From positions 1,302,001 through 1,366,000 of the forward strand of contig NZ_CP042596.1 in the NCBI RefSeq assembly GCF_009914315.1: a stretch of DNA of 64,000 bases, read 5' to 3'. The translations under genes and the position numbers were made by a program. Under the pieces are notes generated by a model. The model was given only the letters and a program-made list of their open reading frames with translations. It was not told the origin of the DNA and made no database searches. Every line of letters begins with the position of its first letter. The first letter of the stretch is position 1. Shown here one piece after another: positions 56,656-64,000 of this stretch. Origin of the DNA: Granulicella sp. WH15 (lineage in GTDB: Bacteria > Acidobacteriota > Terriglobia > Terriglobales > Acidobacteriaceae).

Positions 56656-56766
56656 GCGGTAAAAACCCCTACGGGCTATCGCAAATAATTTGCCCGAAGC
56701 CAGACCTGTTTGCCGGGCCATAGGTTTAGAGGAAGCGTAAGAATAGCCCGTAGGGGTTTTTACCGC
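56656..56766. repeat. 24-bp perfect inverted repeat abutting the first CRISPR repeat (leader region)
   Basis: Left arm 56656-56679 (GCGGTAAAAACCCC...) and right arm 56743-56766 (...GGGGTTTTTACCGC) are exact reverse complements over 24 bp, separated by 63 bp. That spacer itself contains the shorter inverted pair GCCCG/CGGGC. The right arm ends on the first two bases of CRISPR repeat 1. No target-site duplication is visible. It could be a structured leader, a terminator insulating the array from the virB4 side, or a small non-autonomous element. Confidence 0.75.
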
Positions 56767-57525
56767 TGGGGATGGCCGGGATTCACCGCTCAAGTACACT
56801 TCGCACCCATGGTCATCGTGGGGACGGTCGGCTGGGGATGGCCGGGATTCACCGCTCAAGTACACTATCAGGCAATTTCAACAGTTACCAGCACATGCTG
56901 GGGATGGCCGGGATTCACCGCTCAAGTACACTCACAGATGCCAGCTATCAATGCGAGTGCTCGCTGGGGATGGCCGGGATTCACCGCTCAAGTACACTCT
57001 GATGAACTGCCTGTAACGCGGCAGTGAGGCTGGGGATGGCCGGGATTCACCGCTCAAGTACACTGGAATTCAATGAGCACTCTTCAGCCTGGTGGCTGGG
57101 GATGGCCGGGATTCACCGCTCAAGTACACTGAGCGGCTGCAACAGCAGTGGCAACAGACTGCTGGGGATGGCCGGGATTCACCGCTCAAGTACACTCGAC
57201 TACAAACGTACCACCGACGCCTGTAGGCTGGGGATGGCCGGGATTCACCGCTCAAGTACACTCGAAAGGTAGGAAACACTCTCTCATGTTTCGCTGGGGA
57301 TGGCCGGGATTCACCGCTCAAGTACACTACAGATGCCAGCTATCAATGCGATTGCGCGCTGGGGATGGCCGGGATTCACCGCTCAAGTACACTCGCCGCC
57401 CGGATCTCATCCATCGAGCCGCGGCTGGGGATGGCCGGGATTCACCGCTCAAGTACACTCGTAGTTCTCCGGCCCACGTATAAACGTCTGCTGGGGATGG
57501 CCGGGATTCACCGCTCAAGTACACT
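56765..57525 (+). CRISPR. Type II-C CRISPR array, 12 repeats / 11 spacers
   Basis: Twelve identical 36-bp repeats (start GCTGGGGATGGCCGGG, end CCGCTCAAGTACACT) begin at 56765, 56831, 56897, 56963, 57029, 57095, 57161, 57227, 57293, 57358, 57424 and 57490. Spacers are all 30 nt except spacer 9 (57329-57357, 29 nt). Spacers 3 and 9 are near-identical. Pairing with the tracrRNA requires the array to be read left to right on the plus strand, convergent with the cas genes, which puts the leader on the left at the inverted repeat. No repeat is degenerate, so array ends cannot be ordered from decay. The repeat's last six bases, TACACT, resemble a -10 box. Confidence 0.98.
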
Positions 57526-57571
57526 AGACCGCGTCGAACTCGCTGAAAAGCAGGGAGTTGACGCGGGGTCT
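57526..57571 (+). terminator. Possible terminator of the pre-crRNA
   Basis: Directly after the last repeat: AGACCGCGTC (57526-57535) can pair with GACGCGGGGTCT (57560-57571) with a two-base bulge and a 24-nt loop, followed by CTTTTC. It lies just before the stop of the convergent cas2. Confidence 0.45.
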
Positions 57572-57575
57572 CTTT

Positions 57576-57914
57576 TCAGAAAAGCAAGATTTGGTCAGGA
57601 ATTTCTTCGGGTTCGCGCGGCTTTCTTCCATAGAACACCTCCATCTTGCCGAACTGGTGATCGGTTACGGTCATCAACCGGACTTGTCCAAGCGGCGGAA
57701 TGATGGCCCGAATTGTATTGCGGTGGGAATCTGCTGCTTCTTCGCTGGGCAGATACCGCGCATATATTGAATACTGCAACATCATAAATCCATCTTTGAG
57801 CAGCCCCTTGCGAAAGCGCGTGTAGTTGCGCTTGTTCTCCGGTGTCTCTACCGGCAGGTCGAACATGGCAATGAGCCACAATGATCGATACGCAGAAAGA
57901 AGCTGCCCTTTCAT
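57576..57914 (-). CDS. cas2: CRISPR-associated endonuclease Cas2
   Basis: 112 aa, ferredoxin-like: first strand WLIAMFDLPVETPENKRNYT with the conserved Asp (D19), then LLKDGFMMLQYSIYARYL and strand RLMTVTDHQFGKMEVFYGRK. It dimerises and bridges two Cas1 dimers in spacer integration. It is last in the cas9-cas1-cas2 operon, 32 bp after cas1, and runs toward the array, ending 50 bp from the last repeat. Confidence 0.95.
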   Translation of the reverse strand: MKGQLLSAYRSLWLIAMFDLPVETPENKRNYTRFRKGLLKDGFMMLQYSIYARYLPSEEAADSHRNTIRAIIPPLGQVRLMTVTDHQFGKMEVFYGRKPREPEEIPDQILLF

Positions 57915-57946
57915 AGCAATCCACGACCATATCCACGAAGTAATTT

Positions 57947-58933
57947 CTAGCCTGCAGCAACCCCGACCCTCATCTCATCTGGTTCCACACGACGAACTCC
58001 TCGCCTCATTGTGACTTCCTCTACACAGGGGATGAGCAGGTTTGGTATTTCAGGATCGCGAGTTTCTCCCGCAATGCACTTTGCCAGTGAGTTCGCTGTG
58101 CGCAAGACGATATCGAACAGGGATCGTTCTTCTCTGTCGAGAAGATAACGCGAAGTTGTTGCGCCAATCATCCAGATCTTCGTCCTTGAGTCGAACGGTC
58201 CTTCTGCATCTTCTTTGGCTATCCATTGGCTCACGCGCCTATCGACGAGCGGGCGGAACGGTTCCATGACATCGGCGGCCAGGCAGAAGGCATCATAGCG
58301 GTTCTTGTGCTGAAGGCCGATCGAAGGATGCAGGCCAGCGGCGCAGAGAGCCCTGGCAACTGCCGCCCTCAGTACCGTATAGCCGTAGTCCAGATGGCGG
58401 TTCTGATCTGCTTTGTCAGAGCCACGCCGGAATTTGCTGTTGCCGAAGACTAAGCCCCAATACTTACGAGCCGCCTGAGCTTCAAGATTGCCTTGATCTC
58501 CGGTGCGAACTCGCGCAGCCATCGCAATGAGTCCGTGGTCGTTGCCATGGAGTTCTTTTAGCAACTCTCCCTGTGCTTTGATCTTTGCGCGGACGATCTG
58601 TTGCCAGAGCCGTTTGCGGGTCGGAAGTGTCATTTCCATTTGCTTTGCGAAGCGCTCTGTTTGGATGAAATGACTCTGAACGGGGAGCAGCATGGAGGCT
58701 GGCAGAAAATTTCCGTCGATTGTGACAACGGAACCTCCGGCCTCAGCAATACGCGAGAGAACAGCCTGCGATAAGCTGATTTGCGGGTGGGCAAGCAACA
58801 GTACGGCGATCTCGCTGACGGGCGTAGTGAAGGGAAGCGTGAGCTGCTCTTCCTTTGAACGCTCGATGACGAGTTGTGCATCGCGGATGCTCAAGCGGGC
58901 CGGATTTGCGATCTCAACGATGCGATCAATCAT
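57947..58933 (-). CDS. cas1: CRISPR-associated integrase Cas1
   Basis: 328 aa. The metal-binding catalytic set is present: E151 in QGNLEAQAARKYW, H209 in GLQHKNRYDAF and D221 in LAADVMEPFRPLVD. The N-terminal beta domain (RLSIRDAQLVIERSKEEQLT) and type II-like C-terminus are complete. With Cas2 it integrates new spacers next to the leader. Its ATG overlaps the cas9 stop by eight bases, so the two are translationally coupled. No csn2 or cas4 gene is present, which defines subtype II-C. Confidence 0.96.
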   Translation of the reverse strand: MIDRIVEIANPARLSIRDAQLVIERSKEEQLTLPFTTPVSEIAVLLLAHPQISLSQAVLSRIAEAGGSVVTIDGNFLPASMLLPVQSHFIQTERFAKQMEMTLPTRKRLWQQIVRAKIKAQGELLKELHGNDHGLIAMAARVRTGDQGNLEAQAARKYWGLVFGNSKFRRGSDKADQNRHLDYGYTVLRAAVARALCAAGLHPSIGLQHKNRYDAFCLAADVMEPFRPLVDRRVSQWIAKEDAEGPFDSRTKIWMIGATTSRYLLDREERSLFDIVLRTANSLAKCIAGETRDPEIPNLLIPCVEEVTMRRGVRRVEPDEMRVGVAAG

Positions 58934-61900
58934 TGGCCGTATGTACCCTTCCGAGAAGATCGACTACTACCTTGCGCGGATTTAACGTCTTTAGCCCATT
59001 GGGATTCTTCGACCAGGTCGTTTTATTCTTCTTCTGATCTGCGTCCATCTGGGCGTTGTTGACGCCGGTAAACCAAATCGGTCCAGCAGCATAAAATTTC
59101 TTGACGCGGAACACCTCTCTCGCCCCGTTGTAATCCAACTCGACGGTGTCGTCCTTCATCAGAGAAAAGAGAAATTCGGCCTCTGGATTATCCTTCAACT
59201 TTCGCGACACAGCGGGCTCGCTTGCGGTTGACTTGGGTCGTCCGCTTCTCTTATCCCATCGCGGGCAGCGCTGATACACATCAGTAACCTGCGCGACTTC
59301 GCTCAGCCATTGCTCTTGGCGAGCCTCATTTCTCGCAACAAACAGAGCCACATGATGGATACCACCCGAATCGACAAAACGCTCCCGGTCGCCGTACGCG
59401 GCGATCTTGGGATCTTTGACTTGTCGAATTCTGACCTTGCGTATCGGGATGGTGCGTCCATTAGCTGTGGTGAAGCAGGGCAGGTTCTTGGGGTCTTCGA
59501 ACGCCTTTGGATTCCGACCAAGTTCATCGAACTTTGCTCGAATGAGCGCGAGAATAGCTTTATCAACAATAATGTCGTCTGCCGCGATGTCTGCTGGCTT
59601 GAGTTGGCTTAATTCACACCGCATGTGGACCGTGGATTTGCCATTATAAAGATAGGGTCTCGAAAAGTTTGAACCTTTATGAAGTTCGCCGCTGATCTTG
59701 TGTTCCGGGCGATGAGAGACAACCATCTGCACGATTTGCTCAGTCAGGTTGCCAATGAAGTCAGGTGTCGTCCAAGGTTCCGGCACGCGCCTCCAGCTCC
59801 GAGTTCCGGGTTGCCAAGGCTCAAATGCTGAAGCACTCGCCATGGCTTGAATCACGGATTGTCGAGTCAACGCAATGGTGATTGCATCTACTGCATGGTG
59901 TCGGTGATCGGTGCGAGGCTTTCCTCGGGTATCGCCAGGTTCGGGCGATACGATTGCTTGCAGGATTCGTTCGAATCCCCATGAGCGTCGCAGGGTAGCC
60001 GTCACGGCTCCGCTGGATGCAAAGATCACCTGTCTATTGTCGTTGTCTGTCTGAACGTCACGCCCACCATAAAGCATGGCCAACAAACGTCCTGCGAGTA
60101 CGCTTGTGTACCGCGTGTCGTTCATTTGGCGCGCACTGAAGTCTGCAAGCTCCCGCTCGCTCTGCAATTTGAAACGGCTTAATTTTCCAGGGTTAGACCA
60201 TTTCGTTACTCGCAAGAGAATCTGAGCCCAGACATCCGGGTTATTGCTGTAGGCCTCGAATGGTGTCTGATTGCGTTTGTATTCGCGATTTTCAGGAAGG
60301 TAGCACAGAGTCTTATTTTGGAAGGAGTCGTCTGGAAAGCGACTGCGTGGAATGATGTGCTCCACGTCGAACTCGGAGTCTTGAAAGAGTTGCGAGAACG
60401 GAATCGAGCGTCCTGTGTATGGGCAGATGCCGCCGCATTCTACAAAGAGCTTTGCCTTTTCCAGATCGGCCCGAGATGGATTAGCCATACCGCATTCGCT
60501 CAAAATCTTCGCTGCGATGCCCTTATTGTCGGCCTCGCGCTTTCGGTTTGCCGTCGTGGCCTTGATGCGCTCCTGACGCGGCTTCTTGAGTTCGCGGGCA
60601 AGCTCGATCCGAATTTCGTAAGGCTTGCCGTATTCTCGAACGATGGCATTGACGACTTTACGCAGTTCCGTCATCGCTCGTTCTACCGCGGGGTTACGTA
60701 GGGTGGGAAGCGCTTCGCGTACAGGTGGAAGTGTGTCATGTACTGCCAATCCCGAGAAGCGACTGCCGTAAATTTCCGTTTCAGCATCCTTGAAGGATCG
60801 CCCCGACATCATCAGCGGCATAAGTTTTGAAATTGCTGCCAGTGAAAGTGAGCAGTAATCAGACTGCGGACTCTCCTTAGCCAGGACAGCAGCCGCCTCG
60901 GCGTCTAGCCCGAGGTGCTCGATAGCTTCCTGTATGAGCACTTCGTCAGACTCACTGTTGCGCCAGTTCTCAATGATCTGGTTTTGCTTTCCTTCGGTAA
61001 ACTCATCCCAGAAAACCCCGAATACCTTTCGCATCGACTTCTGTGTCCGGTTTCCGGGAATATCCTTATCTCCGCCCGCTTCCAGATTGAACGCAGTCCC
61101 TTTAAGGTCCAAATACTTGCGAATTGCGATAAACGATTGAGTGCCTTCCCGGTCCAGCAACTGATAGAGCTTGCTGCGCTCCTCTTCGGTCAGCTTCCGA
61201 GATGTCTGGTTCTTTGTGTCGATCACCACTAAATCATTGATCTTTTGCAGCATTCGAAAACGCTGCGCGGCCATCGTTGCCCACGGAGCCCGCCGTTTCG
61301 GGGGATGCTTATCGTCACCGCGCTCCAACTCACAGGTTCCGACCAAATGTTTCTGAGCGGATATGGGGCGCTGGAAGAACAGTAGTTCGTGAACTCTGTC
61401 ACGCAATTCTTGCCTCAAAAGGGAAGCATGATGTTTTGCCTGCGCATCCCAAATGAGGGCGAGCTCCTGCTCGAACATTTTGCGTGCGGTCCAACGTCGC
61501 CGCAATTTCTCCGTATGTGGATCGAGCCCCGCGAAGTATTCTCCGATAGTCCGCGCGCCGGCATCTTGTATCGCCAACTCCAGTGCGTGAATGTCCGCCT
61601 TCACCTGGCCAAGATCTTCATTTTCCTTTGCAGTCTTCTTGGTTTCTTTTCGGTTGGACTTGAAGCCGCGCCGCTGGCTTAGGTGGAAGAGCACCCGTCC
61701 CAATTCAAAGGGTTCCAAGGCTTGGTCCAGCGCAAGCTTGCGCAGTAGATAGAGAGGCTTCTGAGCAAATGAATCATCGTTTGGCTTGAGAAACTTCAAA
61801 GTCAAGGAGCGATCTAACGCATTTAGCAGTTCATGCCGCTGCTCTGAACTTGCCCCAGTTCCGACTGCGTTCGTCGGAAGCAGTCCGGCCTTTTGTAGTT

Positions 61901-62174
61901 CCTGAAAAAGCTCTCGCTGACGTGCAGCGCGGCGGCGAAGCTGACGCCGGTGGAGTCTTGCGGTGCGCCGTTCGACAGCCTTTGACTGATCTTTGCCTTG
62001 TTCGATATCAAGTGCAGTTCCGTCCACGCCGGGCTCGAAGATGCGGACGCCAGCGCGAACCAACGACGTGGGCTCGTTGGCTGGATTGAGGGCAATCAGC
62101 GCCCATCCGAGGGACGCAGAACCGAGATCAAGACCCAAGACATATTTCTGCGGTGCTTCCATGGCAGAGGACAT
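58926..62174 (-). CDS. cas9: Type II-C CRISPR effector nuclease Cas9
   Basis: 1082 aa from ATG 62174 (AAGG nine bases upstream; a TTG one codon earlier is also in frame). Numbering from that TTG: RuvC-I D17 in VLGLDLGSASLGWALI; arginine-rich bridge helix about 68-93; alpha-helical REC lobe about 95-500; RuvC-II E525 in IRIELAREL; HNH at about 575-645 with zinc-like CGGICPYTG, DVEHIIPRS (catalytic H607) and N630; RuvC-III H761/D764 in DHRHHAVDA; PAM-interacting end about 830-1083 with RFVDSGGIHHVAL. All nuclease residues are intact, predicting double-strand cleavage guided by crRNA:tracrRNA. Length is typical of compact II-C enzymes. First gene of cas9-cas1-cas2. Confidence 0.97.
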   Translation of the reverse strand: MSSAMEAPQKYVLGLDLGSASLGWALIALNPANEPTSLVRAGVRIFEPGVDGTALDIEQGKDQSKAVERRTARLHRRQLRRRAARQRELFQELQKAGLLPTNAVGTGASSEQRHELLNALDRSLTLKFLKPNDDSFAQKPLYLLRKLALDQALEPFELGRVLFHLSQRRGFKSNRKETKKTAKENEDLGQVKADIHALELAIQDAGARTIGEYFAGLDPHTEKLRRRWTARKMFEQELALIWDAQAKHHASLLRQELRDRVHELLFFQRPISAQKHLVGTCELERGDDKHPPKRRAPWATMAAQRFRMLQKINDLVVIDTKNQTSRKLTEEERSKLYQLLDREGTQSFIAIRKYLDLKGTAFNLEAGGDKDIPGNRTQKSMRKVFGVFWDEFTEGKQNQIIENWRNSESDEVLIQEAIEHLGLDAEAAAVLAKESPQSDYCSLSLAAISKLMPLMMSGRSFKDAETEIYGSRFSGLAVHDTLPPVREALPTLRNPAVERAMTELRKVVNAIVREYGKPYEIRIELARELKKPRQERIKATTANRKREADNKGIAAKILSECGMANPSRADLEKAKLFVECGGICPYTGRSIPFSQLFQDSEFDVEHIIPRSRFPDDSFQNKTLCYLPENREYKRNQTPFEAYSNNPDVWAQILLRVTKWSNPGKLSRFKLQSERELADFSARQMNDTRYTSVLAGRLLAMLYGGRDVQTDNDNRQVIFASSGAVTATLRRSWGFERILQAIVSPEPGDTRGKPRTDHRHHAVDAITIALTRQSVIQAMASASAFEPWQPGTRSWRRVPEPWTTPDFIGNLTEQIVQMVVSHRPEHKISGELHKGSNFSRPYLYNGKSTVHMRCELSQLKPADIAADDIIVDKAILALIRAKFDELGRNPKAFEDPKNLPCFTTANGRTIPIRKVRIRQVKDPKIAAYGDRERFVDSGGIHHVALFVARNEARQEQWLSEVAQVTDVYQRCPRWDKRSGRPKSTASEPAVSRKLKDNPEAEFLFSLMKDDTVELDYNGAREVFRVKKFYAAGPIWFTGVNNAQMDADQKKNKTTWSKNPNGLKTLNPRKVVVDLLGRVHTAND

Positions 62175-62185
62175 CAATTATCACC

Positions 62186-62220
62186 TTGACGCAAGATTGG
62201 GGCCGATGTAGAAGAATAGA
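62186..62220 (+). promoter_or_regulatory. Predicted sigma-70-type promoter of the tracrRNA
   Basis: TTGACG at 62186-62191, 17-bp spacing, TAGAAG at 62209-62214, giving a start at about 62221, exactly at the anti-repeat. It occupies the 46 bp between the cas9 start codon and the tracrRNA, on the strand opposite cas9. Confidence 0.6.
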
Positions 62221-62324
62221 CAGTGTACTTGAGCGGCGATTGCCCGGCTATTCTTAGTAAGCTTTCGTCGTAAGGCTCCGCTCATCGAGCGCCCTTTGAA
62301 CGCCCCGGAGACGGGGCGTTCTTA
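62221..62324 (+). ncRNA. tracrRNA of the type II-C system
   Basis: Anti-repeat: 62222-62236 (AGTGTACTTGAGCGG) is the exact complement of the last 15 bases of the CRISPR repeat; 62243-62257 (CCCGGCTATTCTTAG) pairs with repeat positions 2-16 through 11 Watson-Crick and four G-U pairs; 62237-62242 form the bulge. The tail folds into a nexus-like stem GCTTT/AAGGC, a CGCTC-ATC-GAGCG hairpin, and a 9-bp terminal hairpin GAACGCCCC/GGGGCGTTC (62298-62321). Only two T residues follow the last stem, so the 3' end is uncertain. Predicted length is about 100 nt. It lies antisense in the gap between the methyltransferase and cas9. Confidence 0.9.
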
Positions 62325-62352
62325 CGTAGCACCGAGACCGTATCGAGAGCAT

Positions 62353-63900
62353 TTACTTACGGCGCACGGCTTTGAGACCAGATTGAGCGATGTCTACTTC
62401 GCGGACGGAGCCGACTGGCTTTTTGGGTGAGACCATGCGCTCGTGATCCATCTCTATCAGTTCGGAAACTCTCAAGAGTCTTATTTGCTTTCCCGAGCTT
62501 GAGTGAAAGCGTCTCACCTCTCGTTCAGCATCTGCCGTGTAGTCGAAGGCGACGAAAAAGCCCAATTCGCGGTTCTCCCGAACAAGAACCGCTTCGAAAG
62601 AATCAATATCAGGTCTACCGACCTTTTCTCGTTGTTTGACTTGGATGGGAAACCAGTCATCCATAAACGCGAATGTATCGCCTGCCGCTCTTCCTTTAGG
62701 TAGCGAGGTGACAGGAAAAAGGCGACCGTCAATGCCCATATCACCCACCTTGGTTGAGTTGGGAAGACCGCCAATGGCGACCACGGCCCAGTTTTCAAAT
62801 TCAAATGGTGGCAGCTTGCGAAGCCGCTCCTCGGTCCACGGGAGGTCTCGAACGATAAATCCCCTATGGGCTCTCCATAGGGTTTCTGACTCAGCCAATC
62901 CACAATGGTCTCGGAGGCGCTTTGCCATCACTCTGCAGGCGGTTGGAGACACATCAATGCCGATCCACTGTCGTGCCATGGACTGGGCGGCTACGAGGGC
63001 AGTTCCGCAGCCGCAGAACGCATCAAGGACGACATCACCTTCGCGCGAAGATATTTCTATGATTCGTTCTAGTAGTTTCAGGGGCTTTTGCGTGGGGTAG
63101 CCGATCTTCTCTCTCGCGGCTGCTTGAACAGGTCCAATGTCATCCCAAACTGATCCAAGAGGGACACCCTTGCCTTCGTCAAGGTAACGCTTATAAGCAG
63201 GAACTCTACCTGGTGCCGTCTGAATGATGCGTCCCTCTTTATATAACTTGTGCATATTGGCTTCGCTATACCGCCAGTAACGAGTGACCCCAAGGAACTC
63301 GTAGTGCGGATTTCCTTTGGAGGGAGCTCCTCCTCCAGGTGCGCCCAAGTCGCCAAGCCGGTAGCGACGCCCGGTTTCTTTTTCGGTATACCGATAGAAC
63401 TGTTCGACATATTCCGGATCGTAAGGGCGATAGAGATGCTTGAAGTAATAGTCGCGAGACTTGGCATAGACAAAAATTGAGTCATGGACGCGCCCAAGAT
63501 GTTTCGAACCCTGCTTCGCATCGTTATGGGAAGACTGTCGCTTCCAAATGATCTCGTTTACAAAGCACGTCTCCCCGAAAATCTGATCAAGTAAAACCTT
63601 GATGTAGTGGCTTGCGTGCCAGTCGCAGTGATAGTAGAGAGTGCCGGTCGGTTTGAGCACTCGGGCGAGCTCGATGCAGCGAGGACGCATGAAGTCGATA
63701 TAGGCTTGAGTCGATTCGTGCCGGTCGTCGAACGACCGTTGCTCTCTTTTTTCTTCCCAAAAGACTTCATAGTTGCGGTTTGAATTAAATGGTGGGTCGA
63801 TGTACACCAAATCAACGCAGGTGTCCGGCAGACGTTGAAGTTGATCTAGGTTGTCACCACAGAAGACAACTTGGGTATCCACCAATGCAGAATGTCGCAC
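62353..63900 (-). CDS. Beta-class DNA methyltransferase fused to an Mrr-like PD-(D/E)XK domain
   Basis: 515 aa. The methylation motif DPPF (residues 35-38, VYIDPPFNSNRNY) precedes the SAM-binding motif DAFCGCGTA (293-301), the order of beta-class N4-cytosine/N6-adenine methyltransferases; a target-recognition region lies between. Residues about 345-485 form a separate domain with E369 (FEFENW), D391 (VGDMGIDGR) and Q420-x-K422 (FPIQVKQ), the spacing of Mrr-type restriction nucleases. One polypeptide could thus modify and cut DNA, or read methylation. It lies 175 bp upstream of cas9 on the same strand; the tracrRNA runs antisense between them. No separate restriction gene is seen inside the window. 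Confidence 0.75.
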   Translation of the reverse strand: MRHSALVDTQVVFCGDNLDQLQRLPDTCVDLVYIDPPFNSNRNYEVFWEEKREQRSFDDRHESTQAYIDFMRPRCIELARVLKPTGTLYYHCDWHASHYIKVLLDQIFGETCFVNEIIWKRQSSHNDAKQGSKHLGRVHDSIFVYAKSRDYYFKHLYRPYDPEYVEQFYRYTEKETGRRYRLGDLGAPGGGAPSKGNPHYEFLGVTRYWRYSEANMHKLYKEGRIIQTAPGRVPAYKRYLDEGKGVPLGSVWDDIGPVQAAAREKIGYPTQKPLKLLERIIEISSREGDVVLDAFCGCGTALVAAQSMARQWIGIDVSPTACRVMAKRLRDHCGLAESETLWRAHRGFIVRDLPWTEERLRKLPPFEFENWAVVAIGGLPNSTKVGDMGIDGRLFPVTSLPKGRAAGDTFAFMDDWFPIQVKQREKVGRPDIDSFEAVLVRENRELGFFVAFDYTADAEREVRRFHSSSGKQIRLLRVSELIEMDHERMVSPKKPVGSVREVDIAQSGLKAVRRK

Positions 63901-64000
63901 CTTCGCCCTCCAAAGATATAGGGCTTGAGGCTAGCAGATGCGAATATTCTTCCGTAATAGCGTGGGAGTCAATAGATAACTCGATATTGACGAATGAATT

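Noticed and set aside
56617..57524. Open frames with repeated WGWPGFTAQVH, MAGIHRSSTL or YLSGESRPSPA motifs
   Set aside because: These are six-frame readings of the CRISPR repeat, spaced exactly 66 bp apart; they are not a repeat protein.
57526..57555. A twelfth spacer after the last repeat
   Set aside because: No repeat follows it, and the sequence can be read as a hairpin plus T run, more like a terminator.

Overview
The window looks like part of the chromosome of an Acidobacteriota bacterium (order Terriglobales/Acidobacteriales; related genera include Granulicella, Terriglobus and Edaphobacter). This is inferred from gene content, not from a marker gene. Within 53 kb there are five complete Oar-like TonB-dependent receptors (1134-1201 aa), each with an N-terminal carboxypeptidase-regulatory-like domain, plus one cut by the window edge and one decayed. 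No complete tRNA or rRNA gene was seen.

Positions 1-53 kb form a scavenging and polymer-degrading region built from receptor-plus-hydrolase operons. They are: receptor + nucleotide-pyrophosphatase-like phosphodiesterase (1-2.5 kb); receptor + glycerophosphodiesterase (2.5-6.8 kb); receptor + S9 peptidase (13-18.7 kb); receptor + second phosphodiesterase (29.3-34.2 kb); receptor + GH31 + two GH3 (34.4-45.2 kb, resembling a xyloglucan-oligosaccharide locus); and a solo receptor (49.6-53.1 kb). Two receptors are divergent from paralogous single-span membrane proteins with a DNA-binding-like N-terminus (27.5-29.0 and 45.4-46.8 kb), which I propose are dedicated regulators. Between these lie a DeoR regulator/GHMP sugar kinase/EamA exporter/GNAT cluster (7.0-10.8 kb), an outer-membrane porin, a Cu(I)/Ag(I) CusCBA efflux operon with a small Cys/His/Met-rich leader gene (18.9-25.4 kb), selO, and a TetR-azoR-doxX detoxification cluster (47.6-49.3 kb).

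Positions 53.6-56.65 kb are a graveyard: fragments of a berberine-bridge-type oxidase, a short-chain dehydrogenase and a tyrosine recombinase, a tRNA 3'-end-like attachment site, a small XRE regulator with a divergent small acidic protein, and conjugation remnants (a virB2/virB3 chimera and a virB4 fragment). This is best explained as a decayed integrative conjugative element.

Positions 56.65-64 kb are a defence region. A complete, compact type II-C CRISPR-Cas locus is present: a 12-repeat array with perfect 36-bp repeats, cas2, cas1 and cas9 (1082 aa, all RuvC and HNH catalytic residues present), and a tracrRNA gene divergent from cas9 whose anti-repeat pairs along both halves of the CRISPR repeat. 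A beta-class DNA methyltransferase with a C-terminal Mrr-like PD-(D/E)XK domain lies next to it. Two spacers are near-identical, with the differences confined to the predicted seed end, and a 24-bp perfect inverted repeat abuts the first CRISPR repeat.
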